Below, one piece after another: positions 51,976-63,870 of a DNA stretch of 64,000 nucleotides; positions within the stretch are counted from its first letter, which is position 1; every line of letters begins with the position of its first letter. The notes beneath the pieces are model-generated. The model did no database searches and was not told where the DNA came from. It saw only the letters and a program-made list of their open reading frames with translations. The position numbers and the translations under genes were made by a program. The stretch comes from Myrica gale (lineage: Eukaryota > Streptophyta > Magnoliopsida > Fagales > Myricaceae), in the NCBI GenBank assembly GCA_963930655.1, contig OZ005607.1, forward strand, positions 24,870,874-24,934,873, in the 5' to 3' direction.

Positions 51976-54900
51976 ATGCAGTCGAAGTCTGGAAATGCTA
52001 ATAGGTTACACCCTGGTTCACATGCCATTCCACCAAGCGTCTATTCTGAACCGTGGTGGCGGAATATTGGGTACAATCCCATCTCCTCTGCTGTCACAGC
52101 GGGCAACATATCCAATTCATCTTCATTGGAATGCCCAAATACTGGTTCTGATTCTAACGACGGTCAATCCCGTTCAAATAATGGACTGAACAAGGAAGAT
52201 GATGATGCCACCAAAGAATCACAAAACACTGCATCATCAAGATCAGGTGCCTCAAATGGTTATGCTTGAGCTTAGTCTTACTTCACCATCGACAGAATTT
52301 TTGCTATTGTGAACACGATATAACTGAAAGTATGTTATGAATAAACGGTGAAAGCATGTTATGAATAAACGGTTACTACAATTTTTTTAATCGATTTTGG
52401 TCTTGACACTTTACTGAGATGTATGATTCTGCCATCCTCTTTGAAGGATATAAGTTATTGAACTATATTTTTAAATTTAACTCTTATTTGATCAGGGAAT
52501 TATGGACATGAACAGCAAAATGTGCAGCATGTTGCCTCAACTGTACCTTCAATGCGTGATGAATGTCTTGCACAGCCTGCACAGCTTGAGCTCGTTGGTC
52601 ACTCAATTGTAAGTTTGTTTCCTTTTCAACACCCCCCACCCCCACAAAAAAAACTTCTCATCGAAGTCTGGCTATTTGCTGCTTATTAGACTTCTTAGTG
52701 TAAAGATCCTGTTTAATGTATAAATTAGAAGATGTAATCATGTGTGATAAGGGCACTGAAGGGATTCTTAGCTATGTGGCGATTCTTTGGCAGGCATGTG
52801 CATCAAATCCATATCAGGATCCATATTATGGGGGAATGATGGCAGCCTACGGGCATCAGTCTTATGTAAGTTTAATCTGTTGTATCATATGTGATCAGCT
52901 GATAAGAACAACTTGATTTTCGTGGCAAACTATCTTTATCTTTTCTTTTGTGAGATAATGCTAATAAGAGGTATGTTTTATTGCCAGATTTAGCATTCCA
53001 ATACACTTGATTGGAATTGTTTGTATTTATGTTACTGTTACTGTTACTGTCACTGACATTTTATTTTATTATCTTTGAAATTTTCGCTTTGGTTTTCTTG
53101 CTAAAGAACTAATAATATGGGATGACTTTCTCAGATTAATACGGCAACCAATCAAACTGTAGCAGTAAAGTGGTATCCTACGTTCTTTTTGTTTTTGTTT
53201 TTGTCTACCTTAATTTTCAGCTTTCAAGCTTTGTTTGTTAATCAGGTCCTAAAATAGGTAGTAGTTAGAGGTAAGATGGGGTTCAGACAGTTTGGATGAC
53301 TTGAACTTGGGCCAGGATAGGATTTTCACCAAGGATCTGTTTGTCAATGTTTTGGGTTGTGAAGTGTAGAAGACTTGATTTTATCTATGTTTTTTTTATG
53401 GAATTAGGAAAGCGTAGAAGGTCGATATCATAACCAGAAAAAGGTGTTGAGATTTTGTGGGCTCGTTTATAGAATAGTAACCTAACGGGTCATATATACA
53501 AAGCTCAAGGGATAAAAATGTTGACCCTGTCACTCAGTTATGAGGCAATATGGTCTTTATGGAACTCAGCTTCCAAGGAAATGGAGTTGGTGGATGGGTG
53601 ATGCTCTTAGCAAATTTTTTACCACTCAGCTTGAGATGAACGTTGTATCTGATGTTGACTGGTTAATGTCATTCCATTTTTGAGTCTTTCACTGGCTTTC
53701 ACATTTCAGATATTTTGTCTCTACCATCTAAAGCTTAAAAAGCAGCAAGTTGTTTGTCTGAAATCTTTGGGCTTCACGTTCATTTGGGTGATCCTTCAGT
53801 GAAATTTGTAGGTTCTAAAGATCCAATGGTTACACCTTTCTGTTTGATCATTTGGGATGTGAGAGTTTTGTTGTTTGACCGATTCCAAGTATTATTTCCA
53901 TACATTTTGCATTGCCATTTTTTTTTAAAAAAAATTCATATATAATTAGTTTCCCCTGTGGGAAGGGGGAGGGATTAATTTTATTTGCTTGGGAAATGGT
54001 CATTTTTGTTAACGCCCTATGTGTATTGTCCTGTGGAATTGAAGGCTTTCCTTTTTTCCATATTCATGGGCTTTTAAATGGTGTTCTTGTGGTGGATTAT
54101 TATTATTATTATTTCTCCAATTGGACCATCAGCTCTTAGGTGGAGTCAGATGATCCGGACTATTTATTTTCCCCAAAGGTGTGGTGGCATGGTCATTAAG
54201 AAAATATTTTCAGTTCCTCTCTGTTGGGAACTTGCAATAGAGACAAGGATCATGATCCTATTTGGGACAGAGTGGAGCAAAGCATTTTGGTGATAACCTG
54301 GTTAAATCTGTAGATGATAACCTGTCGTCATCCTTTAATATGTAGCCAATTGTGATTCTCATCCAGCGAAGTTGTAGGTGTCTTTTCATTGCTGCCTTCT
54401 CTTTCACTTCATTTGTCGGCCAATCTATGGTTTACTTGGCAGCAATGAGAAAATATATGCCTAGTATCTCTCTTTTGTGGTCCTTCATGGCAAAATAATT
54501 TTTGTGCTATAATGTTGTTTGCTTTTACTTCAGTTTAGGTATCCTTTTGGGGATTTATAAGCTTTACTGTAATAATAAGATTCTTAGGTTGCTTCTTCTT
54601 TAATTTACTAGTTTTTGGTATGGTCTAAAATATCTTTGTAATGGTCAGGGTTATCCTCCTTTTCTTGGAATGCCTCATGCCAGAATGCCTTTGCCCCTTG
54701 AGATGGCACAAGAGCCTGTTTATGTTAATGCCAAACAATACCAAGGTATTCTGAGGCGAAGACAGGCACGGTCTAAGGCTGAGCTCGAAAAGAAGTTGAT
54801 AAAAGTTAGAAAGGTACAGGTGAATCAGTGCTTTTGTTTGGATTATTGTGTCTATTTTGGTGCAAATTCAGCATAGTTACAGCTTCAACCTTCAGCTTGA

Positions 54901-55920
54901 AATATTTAGCTGATGTTATACTCCTTGCTTGATAATACCTTATCCCAAAACAAGTATTCAAAGAAAATATGCATTTGAAGGGGGACTATTTCTTATTCTC
55001 AGGCAACTCTCAAGTCTTTAAGTTTGCTCTCCAAAAATTATCTACGTACTATTGGCACTTGGTACTTTCTATATGTACACATTTGATAGTGAGGGTATAG
55101 GAAATATCAATTTCAAACTTTTCAGCTATACCCCCAAGGGTTTGGTGTGGTGGTAAGGCTTCGGCTTGGGTTCTAACATGTCCCAAGTTCGAGCCCCAAC
55201 ATCCCCATTATCGCCCTTGACTTACCTGCTCCCTGGGTTGTGGGGTCGGTCCAGGGGGCCGGGGTTTGTACTTCAGGGTTGGGCCAAAAGGGTCCGGCTT
55301 TGGGGAATTTCCTCGTCATAAAAAAAAAGTACTTGGAGATCAATCCTTTGTTGCGATCAATAAATTTGAACTTAGAACTCATAGGACTGCTGTGAATTAA
55401 ATTTATTGTTTATATGCAATTTGAGCTTCCCTGGTCATGAAGTAAATATAATGGAAAATGTGCAATTTGAGCTCAATCTATGTGTTATCTTTTTAATTTT
55501 TCCCAGCCATATCTTCACGAATCTCGGCACCAACATGCTGTACGACGGGCAAGGGGCACTGGAGGACGATTTGCAAAGAAAACTGATGCTGAGAATTCGA
55601 ACCATGAAGACAAAGAAAAGGGCACTGGTTCTGGACCAGCACTCTCCTCACAGTCTGCAAGTTCATCTGGTTCTGAACCCTTGCTCACCGACTCTGCTGA
55701 AACATGGAATTCATCGCATGGGCAACAAGGAGGGAGGCATGATGCATCCGAAGCTCAGAATTATGTTAATGGTGGTGACCACTACCAGAATCACAGCAAC
55801 TTGCAGGCCTCATCATATCTGCGTGCTGGTGAAAGAGGCGAGGAAGGAGACTGTTCAGGCCAGCAATGGGGAAGCATCTCTTCTAACCAGGCTTCACAGA
55901 GGCGTCTTGCCATACAGTGA
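51976..55920 (+). CDS. NF-YA: Nuclear transcription factor Y subunit A (NF-YA1/9 type)
   Basis: The sequence-specific subunit of the CCAAT-binding NF-Y trimer, acting in the nucleus with NF-YB and NF-YC. Five exons join in phase: 51976-52246, 52496-52608, 52794-52865, 54649-54813 and 55507-55920, giving 344 residues. The N-terminal half is rich in Ser, Asn and Gln. The core is complete. The NF-YB/C-contact helix begins at [18 protein letters not shown] (174-191), the linker is KKLIKVRK, and the DNA-binding part is [20 protein letters not shown] (208-227) followed by RFAKK. The Gln in AKQYQG and the DPYYGG-MAAYG motif (exon 3) fit the NF-YA1/9 subgroup. A miR169 site lies in the 3' UTR. The ATG follows a leader acceptor and opens [11 protein letters not shown]. 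Intron 3 is long (1.8 kb) and intron 4 holds a SINE. No lesion seen. Confidence 0.95.
55135..55329 (+). mobile_element. tRNA-derived SINE in NF-YA intron 4
   Basis: A box-A-like TTTGGTGTGGTGGTAAGGCT and a box B GTTCGAGCCCC sit about 30 bases apart, as in a tRNA-derived Pol III promoter. A GC-rich body follows and a run of A ends the element. Target duplications were not recognised. It is inserted in the same direction as the gene. Confidence 0.6.
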
Positions 55921-56029
55921 ACTTCTGCGGGGAGTTGGGTGCCAAGATGGAAGATTGGACTCCATCCTGATGGAATGGGATTTATTCCTAGTTTATCTGT
56001 TACAAACATTCTTGGCAGTTATATGTCAG

Positions 56030-56050
56030 GCGGCAAATCATTCTTGGCTT
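56030..56050 (+). promoter_or_regulatory. miR169 target site in NF-YA 3' UTR
   Basis: The 21 bases include CGGCAAATCATTCTTGGCT, which pairs with the miR169 family (sequence recalled from memory) with only a few mismatches. Plant NF-YA mRNAs of this type are known miR169 targets with the site in the 3' UTR. It lies 109 bp past the stop codon. Confidence 0.85.
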
Positions 56051-56349
56051 TTATATTGTGCATGTGGCATGGATGTAGAGTGGAGAAGAGATGATAAATG
56101 GCCATGTGGCTTCTTGAAAGATTTCAAGTGCTTCATTCCATCCTTCTTCTATTTTTGCTCTTTCTTTGTACAGAGGTAGAGATTAGGACAACTCAAAAGT
56201 TCTGAGTTTTAAATTCTGGGTTAATGTACAAACCATCTTTGTTTCATAGGAGGCTCGATCTTTATGTACTCCGTGTTATTTATGTCGCTCATACGGTTGG
56301 AATTGTGCCGTAGTGTAAAAGTTGAAGCTTTGAATATTGGTTTTCATCA

Positions 56350-57339
56350 GACTTCTGGGCGGTTCAGGAGCCTAATGGGTGAAACTGTGATCATTCTAAT
56401 AGGCTTGTTTTTTTGGCCCGGTAAATGACTGCAATATTTTTATATTTTATATTAAAAAGTTAGTCACATTGCTAAAGTAATGTGAGCTATTGTATCTAAA
56501 GACTTATAAATAAAGTCTCAATGTAATCTCATAAATCAGATAAGTGAGTAAACCAATAAGCCGAATTAAGCCTTCCACAGTGGATGTAGGTCTATCTACC
56601 GAACTATTTAAATCTTGTGTTTCACTTATCTCTCCTCTTTCTTAGTATAAATAATTTTTTTAGTCTAAATTTTTATTTCTAGATGCCTACGCCTCAAATT
56701 TTACAATTATAATTGAAGGTTTATTTACTTTTTCAATTAAAGTCTCTATTAGCGATATTCGGAAGAAGTCCCCAATGCCTAAAAAAACCTTCAAGAAAAG
56801 TATACTAAAAAGAATCTTACAAAAAAAAGTACATTTAAAATTAGTCCAAGATAATATAAATATATATATATAGTATTAGATTGAAGCACGTAACATGGAG
56901 GCCTCTCGAAGAACAAAATCAATGTTCTAATTAATTAAAGAAGAGTGAGATGATAATATAAATAAAGAAGATAAATACAAAGTTTAGTCCTTGTAAATTG
57001 CGTAAAAAGTAAATAAGTATTTAAGCTTTAAAATTCATCACATTAATTAGTGTCCCTCTTCAACCGTTCTTCAATTATGAAAGATTTTAAATTTTAAGGA
57101 CTAAATTTGTTTTGTCCCAACGAAGATAAAGATAATGGCCATCCATACAGTAGCCAATCTCAGCGAATCGGGCGAATAAAAATTAGGTATGAACATTAAA
57201 GACTAGTACTGTACGTGTCACCATGTGCAGACCAAAGACTAATTCCCCGTTTCTCAGTAATTCTTTAGAGGGAAAAAAATAGAGAAACAATGACGTACTG
57301 CATATGAGCTGGGGTTCCTATTAATTAATATTTTGATGA
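56350..57339. other. AT-rich intergenic region, nothing recognised
   Basis: Follows the NF-YA 3' UTR. No gene or transposon end recognised. Confidence 0.5.
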
Positions 57340-60300
57340 TCTTTTCAAATTATATACTTATTTTACTTTTGTTGCATGTGGAAATATCTAGATTCAACCA
57401 TCCTATATATTAGTTAGCGTTACTATTTAGTTGCAATAACTATCGGAGGACCGGTGTGGTATACCTTAAAATCATCATGTTTGAGACTGCCAGTTTAATA
57501 AAGTAAAAATCTTATAGTAAGAAAAAATATGTAAAATGGTACTTTCTAGAAAAGACTCCCTTCTCATTTATAGCAGTTTAAATATCGGAGACAAAATGGA
57601 TAAGTTAGCCACATGTTCTGCACGTGATGAACATTTCTGTTTATTTATTATCTCTGCGGAGAATTGTTTCTCCTCCCTCTCAATGATTCACATTTTTTCA
57701 CTACAGACTATTGAGGATCTTCGATCTCTGCTGAAGTATCCCAGATTTGATACTTCATTATGAATATATCTTACATATTCATGTATGAATCCCCCATTTT
57801 ATCTTAATTATGAATAGGACTTCAAGTACCACTCTCTTTACCCTCAATTTGTTCTCATTCTCTCTCTCTCTCTAATAGAATTACTTTGTTCATAAGAGAA
57901 ATGGTTGAAAAATAGAAAAACTGGAGGACTGGTAGTCGCAGTTTATGAGAAAATCCAAGGCACTGCAATTTTTGCTACAAGTAAACAACTATACAGTGAT
58001 TATCTGTTTCCTTTCATTGTTTTTTCTCATTCTTTGTTTCACTGTACATTGAATAGATTAATATTCTATTTTCCTTTCTTTATAAATATCTTATAAACAT
58101 TGATTTAAGTGCAGTCGCTATTTTCGAGGTTTGTGGATTCATTCATAAAGGGTTCAAGGATCAAATTGACAATGCGAAGGTGATTTGTCTTTTCTCCGTT
58201 GATCTTGTTTGGTTATTGAGAAATCCGAGAAATTCCAATTTTCACTTTTGTGTTTTTGTATCTAGAGAACAAAGTTCACCTGTTCATAGTCACTTGGCTC
58301 TGTTCCTTTCTGTTGGGGAGGCCAATTTAAGGTAATTGATACCTATTAGATAACTGTAATTTTTTTGTTCGTTGTAAAATAGAAATCTCAAGGAAGCTAA
58401 TTGATGCATAATCTCTCTAAGAGAAAAGAAGGCTGAACATTAGAGAAAAAAAAAACATTAAAAATCGAACCTTCCATTTTTTCCGCTCACAGTGCCATGG
58501 TATTTCTTTCTTGTAAAATTTTAGATGAGCTATTTGAGAGGTGAAGGCCACGAAATTGCTCACATCCTAATGTTGAAATCTCATCTTCGACATATTCACG
58601 AATTAATCCTAATTTTTCAGTAGGAATTCAAATCCCATTTTCTTTACCCTCAATATTTTCGCATTCTATTGTCTCACGGAATTACTTTGTTCAGCTGCAG
58701 AAATGGTTGGAGAAGAGAAAAAATTGTGGGACAGGTAGAGGAATTTGAGGAGGGAGGAACCGAGTCACAGTCACTTGGCTCTCTAAAGGCTCTGTGGAAC
58801 GGTGGACAATTTAGCCATATGTAATCAGGTAACAATCCAGGTCTTTAAATTGGCCTCTTTCATTTCACTTGTACTTAGCTTCTCATCAGTCATCTGATTC
58901 TTTATTAATCCAAAAGAGAGGCATGACAAGCCGATCGACCGCTTCATGTAGCGGTCGACCAGTGCATGTGTTGAAGAAATCCGTCATTTTTAGACGGCAA
59001 ATTGGATACGGGGTGCTTGGAACTCTATGATGATTCAACCAGGTGCTTGGAACTCCAGAACTTTTGCATCCCAAGTATGAGGATTTCCGAGCAAAAGAGG
59101 ATGGAATCTTTGCTATTTTGCTTTAAAGATTCTCTCTTCTCTCTTATAGAACTACTTTGTTCAGTTGCAGAAATGGTTGAGGAACAGAGAAGTTGTGGGA
59201 CAGGAAGATGGAGTTTATGAGAAAATCTTAGGCACTGCAATTTTTGCTACAAGTAAACAGTCAAACAGTGATTATCTGTTTCCTTTCATTCCTTTTGCCG
59301 CTTCTATACTAAAATTTGACGCCATACATAATAATTTCTGCCCAAATTACAACGGTTTTCTTTTTATATGGTGCTGAATTCTGAGGCTCTATGCCTCCTT
59401 CGGAAGAATAGATTCACATTATGATGTTTCAATTCTAATTAGTTATTTGATTATCTCACTTGTATGTGTCTTGCTTGTAAAACAAGTTGGCAGTTATTTG
59501 CATGTTTAATACTTTTTAGATAATGAGCTAATTTTATCTAAAGAAACTCCAAAACCTGTGAATTGGATATTTTTTTTGTTAGTTACTTTTTATTTTCGTT
59601 GCTTTTTGTGAACTCTAGACAAGCTGGGAGAGATTAAGTTGGTGAGAAGGCCTTCGTCAGATTAATGTGAGTGGCCTGACGGTATACAACATACAAGTGT
59701 CAGAAATTAGGCTCCTATGACTACGAATTTTAAAAGGGGAATTTCGTAGCAAAGTTAGCTTCATCTTGAGATTGGTAATTCTTTCACTTTAATGTCTTCT
59801 TACTTCAAAGCTTTTACACTGAAGCTAAAATAACTAGTAAAACACGGTGCTCTCGGATGGAGAAAACATAAGAGAGTTATTTCTTATAGTTATTTGCTTC
59901 GACAGTCATCTTGTCTAGTTGTTTTTTCAACGCTAAAAATATTAAAGATGCTTACTTGGGATATTTATTTAACTGCATATGCTTGTCATTCAGTATATAT
60001 TAGTTGGAGTTGAAATTTTTTTCATAATTCTTCTATATTTATAGGGTCCATATTAGAGGTTTTTATCTTGACTCCATTTGACTCGCCTTTTCAGGTAAGA
60101 TGACAAAAACCACCAATATGCGTGAGAGAGCAGGGAACTAGCCGTCTCAACAATTTCAAAAAACGTTGTCCTTTTTGTTAGGGTGAAAAATTAAGGTAAG
60201 TGATACTTACTAAAATAACCGTATTTTTTGTACTCCTTATGTAAAACATACGTCTCAAGCACTTCCTCATGTGTTGAATTGCCTGCAGGAAAATGGTCAC

Positions 60301-60905
60301 ATGCTGGAGAATATATGAAGTTGATAGCTATAACATGATGATTCAACCAAGTGCTTTGAACTCCACTGGTATTGCGTCCCAAGAACATTGTTTGCCGTCA
60401 TTTGTCTTGAAGTTGGCCGGCATAAAGAGAATGAGGATTTCCTCGTAAAAGAGAGATGCCATTTTATTTGGTTTACTTCAATGATTCAGTAATAAGATTG
60501 TGATTAAAAGAGCCATCCAGGTTTCCAATTCATCAGCACCCGAATTGGCAATTGACTATATCCCCCTTGTTTTTCTTTTTTTTTCTTTTTTTACATTTCT
60601 GGTGTCCTCTGGCATCAAATTGAATTGTTCATAATTCTTCTTCATTGTACACTGTTGCTCTATAGTATAATTTGAAGGAGCTATCTACTTATGTAATTTG
60701 TGTACAATTCAAATTTCATGGTGAGCAGATATGCTCTGATGAGATTTTTTCATATCCTTAAATTTTGATGATCTTTTCAATTTATATATTCTTTTTTTTT
60801 GTTTTTGCTGCATTTGGAGATCTCTAGATTCGATCATCCTGTTGCTTTGCCGTTTCTTTTTGGTCGCATGATAACCATTGGGGGACCAGTACTGTGGTAC
60901 ATTAA
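57340..60905. repeat. Cluster of rearranged duplicated fragments
   Basis: CAGAAATGGTTGAGGAACAG and the following 100 bases (CACTGCAATTTTTGCTACAA and onward) occur at 59165-59290. A second copy is at 57895-58018 and a shorter one at 58690-58745. A second unit (TGATGATTCAACCA with GTGCTTGGAACTC) occurs at 58998-59070 and 60335-60430. A third (GATGATCTTTTCAA with ATCTAGATTC-A-CATCCT) occurs at about 57335-57450 and 60765-60905. The order suggests repeated unequal exchange of gene leaders. They lie next to an LRR remnant, so they may be broken upstream parts of NLR genes, but no NB-ARC motif was found. Confidence 0.55.
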
Positions 60906-61075
60906 CAGGGGTACTGTGTTGAGAAAGTCTCATTTTCTGCCTCTTGGTTGGCCCTATATAAGAGAAACTAGTTATTCAAACTATTTACGATCTCTGCTAG
61001 AGGAAGGCTGCGGAACCGATCAGTTCTCTCTAGTATTTGTCCATATCTTGCTGCTATAGACTTAGGTATACATCA

Positions 61076-61275
61076 CCTCACTGCAATTCAAGAACTGTAC
61101 TACGTAATGATGAGGAGCTAGGGGATGCAATGGAAAGAGTTTAAGAGCCTTCTCTCTCTGAAATTTTGGTATCTTCCAGAATTGGTGTCTTTACCCTCGG
61201 GGCTTCGACATATTAACACCCTACGAAAGCTCGAGATTTCACATTGTTCTAGCTTAGCTCGACGACAATTGCTTG
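61076..61275 (+). pseudogene. NLR-type leucine-rich repeat remnant
   Basis: A frame reads LTAIQELYYVMMRS, stop, GMQWKEFKSLLSLKFWYLPE and then LVSLPSGLRHINTLRKLEIS and HCSSLA. This is the typical C-terminal LRR pattern of plant CC-NB-LRR resistance proteins (LVSLPSGLQ--TLR-LEI). There is an in-frame stop, no start and no NB-ARC domain nearby, so it is a broken remnant. Confidence 0.6.
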
Positions 61276-62085
61276 TAGGTAGTTCACTTTACTCTTCTGT
61301 ATAGTTTATTAGGAGAACGTACATCTCATCTGTAAAAATAAGTGAACATTAAGAATAAATTTTGTATTTTTCAATTTGCTTATCTGATCCCCGTTTGTTG
61401 AGGCTAGTACGTACGCAACGTTTCCTGCTTTAACACTGCCTGATCGGCTCCCTTCAAGTGATTGACCAATTGTTTCAGAGCCCACGCACCCACTCCCTTT
61501 AATTGATTAAGCAAAGATTAATTTATAGTTGGTCCATGTGACTTCCTCTCATGATTCGCCACCCGAAACCAACCCAAAGGTCGACTGAACATGCATGCCA
61601 CAATTCTTGCAATCTATAACTTGGGTAATAAATCATGATACTTGAAATTATCCGTTTTGTCATATTTCATTTGTCTATCTGGCATTAAAATTTTCTCTTA
61701 TCTTGAACCATAGCTATCACCTATGGGAAGAGAGACTATCACCACAATCCTACATATATATATATAAGAGTGCAATAAATTTTAGAGGGGAGACGTTTAA
61801 TTTGAAGACCTCCAAACTAATTGAGCTACCACTCTAATTGTATTACCTTTGAATTTGATTTGTTCACACTTTGTTAAAGGTTCAGTTGCAGGTTGTAAGG
61901 CCGGTGCCTCTGGTTGGGGCGAGCAATTAAAATTAACGTTCTTGCTCTAGCACTACCTTGGTAATGACCGGTATTTTTAGGCTGGGTCAATCCGGCCTAC
62001 TGTCTGATTAAGTAAAGACTTAAATGCCGATCATTAGTTGAGTTCAGGTCGCGAAATACTAAACGATTAAGGACGTGCGTGCCAT
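61276..62085. other. Intergenic, nothing recognised
   Basis: Contains a short TA run near 61760. No gene seen. Confidence 0.4.
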
Positions 62086-62985
62086 TTTTTTTTCTAGATC
62101 AAGTTCCAAAAAGGAACCGAAACAAAGACCAGACAATAAACATCGGCGGGATCCTATAACGGATCGGAGAAAGCCGCTATATGCTCCATGCAAAACAGTG
62201 GGAGCGGCTGCCGGTCTCGGTAGACACATCTATTAAGACTATTACAAGCCAGTAAGGCAAGCACCACAGCACGGTACAGAAAGGCCAAACAAGGGCAAAA
62301 AAGATCCACAGAGGATCGGAGAAAGCTGACGCAGGAGTCGGAAAACACAAAAAAAATAGTCAATCACAACAACGGAACAATACAACTAAACAGAGCAGAT
62401 TGGCTCCACCACAACAACAGAACAACACAAAACAACAGCAGCAAAGACGGAATCGGCTCCACCACGAACGAGCAGATTGGCCAAAACACCGAGACAGGCA
62501 TCGGCGCGTGACCACCACGCGCCGCCGGAAGGTAGCAAAAAAAACGGTGTCGTCAGGCATGCGAAGGGAGGTAGGAACCCTCCAAGAGGCGCGTGGCCGC
62601 CCAAACCGTCGGAAACAGAACGGAGGTGGAGCCCAGAGGCGAGCGCGTGAGATCCAAGCGCGGCACACTGTCTAATGGAGGCCGGACTGGTACGGTTGTG
62701 CTCGTCAGGGGGAGGAGACGGCAAAGAGCTAGGCGATGTCCACCGAAGACACATCGAGGCGACATAATCTGATCGTCTTGATTCCGAACAAAGGAGGAAA
62801 AGAGAGAGGGAAGAGAAAGAGGAAGAAGAAAAATGAGGGGGGAGGAGGGGGAGCGGTGGGAAGAGCCGGAGCTCCTCCCACCACCGGAAATTGTAGCACT
62901 GGAGATTTGTTGATAAGAATATTTGACCTTTTGCTGCTACGGCCGGCAACAGCTGATCTCCTCGGGAAGTAGCGGAACCAAGAAT
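62086..62985 (-). mobile_element. GC-rich retroposon-like insert ending in poly-A (minus strand)
   Basis: Read on the minus strand, a block far more GC-rich than its surroundings starts near TGTTGCCGGCCGTAGCAGC and passes a CT-rich stretch. It ends GGAACTTGATCTAG followed by nine A residues. A GC-rich start and A-tail fit an internally deleted LINE or other non-LTR retroposon. The open frames on both strands look compositional. No target duplication was found. Confidence 0.35.
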
Positions 62986-63126
62986 AAATTTGAAGAGAGT
63001 AAACTCCTAAAGGAAAATGACAAACAAAAATTATTACCTAACGCAAAAATATGTGTTAGAGTTAAAATATCGAAAATTAAGGGCTAAAAACATTAAAAAA
63101 TATGATATTAAAATATACGTAACGTA

Positions 63127-63870
63127 CTATTTGCTAAGACTACTGAGAGGTGGCAATTGGATCCTACGGGTCTGCATCTTCTGAAAACGTTGCAAAATGA
63201 TTTCGTTCTCAATAGTTTCAAAATTTTCTCTCTTAATATATATACTACCATATAATCATTCATCCAGTCAGCTCTCATCTTAATACGCAAGTTAGTCTTG
63301 ATAATCTTCATCACAGAGAACATTCTCTCAACGGTTGCAGTCGCAACTGGTAAGACCAATGCAACTCAATAAGAAGATAAACCAATTGATATAGAGTATG
63401 CTTTTTTATCTCAACTATCTTCACAACAAGACCTCCAATATCTTGAAGCCCAGGAAAAATATTATTATTTATCATAACATAAATGTAGGTGTGGAGTTGA
63501 TATCTAAGTATTATATGATCAGCTGCTAAAAAATCTTCTGGATAAAGCTTAGCAAGACGAAGTAACTTAGCATGTTCAAATGTTGAGAATGAGTTCTTTG
63601 GATCAAGACATGCTATGTAAAGAAGTAACTTTGTACTTGCTTCTGTGAAACGATGATCCATCTCCTGAGCGATCAAATCAATAATTTGGCAAAAAACTTC
63701 CACACGAAAATGATGCAAATATGTAATGTTTGCCCTCTAGTCCTACGCCGAAGCCGACCGCGAGTTGGAATAATGTCTTCAATATTGGGCACAGTGAAAA
63801 GTAAATACATTAATCATATGTTACATGAAATACAATTCAAGAGAGAAGACTTTAGTGGTTGGATTTAGGG
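63127..63870 (-). pseudogene. hAT transposase C-terminal remnant (zinc finger MYM1-like)
   Basis: Minus-strand pieces in three frames read IEDIIPTRGRLRR, then HHFRVEVFCQIIDLIAQEMD and HRFTEAST, LLLYIACLDPKNSFSTFE, KLYPEDFLAAD and YQLVYLLIEL. They continue LPVATATVERMFSVMKIIKT and LRIKM-ADWMND, and finally ENFETIENEIILQRFQKMQT before a TAG at 63127-63129. This is the hAT dimerisation end of plant MYM1-type transposases. Frame changes occur near 63710, 63345 and 63225, so it is broken. The N-terminal part is not in the window or is lost. Confidence 0.8.

Noticed and set aside
55406-56179. A 257-residue open frame overlapping the NF-YA last exon
   Set aside because: It is a shadow frame: the NF-YA frame in 55507-55920 encodes the conserved DNA-binding domain and this one shows no domain.
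62386-62949. A 187-residue minus-strand open frame
   Set aside because: It lies in a GC-rich CT-biased block where long frames arise by composition; no domain is recognised.
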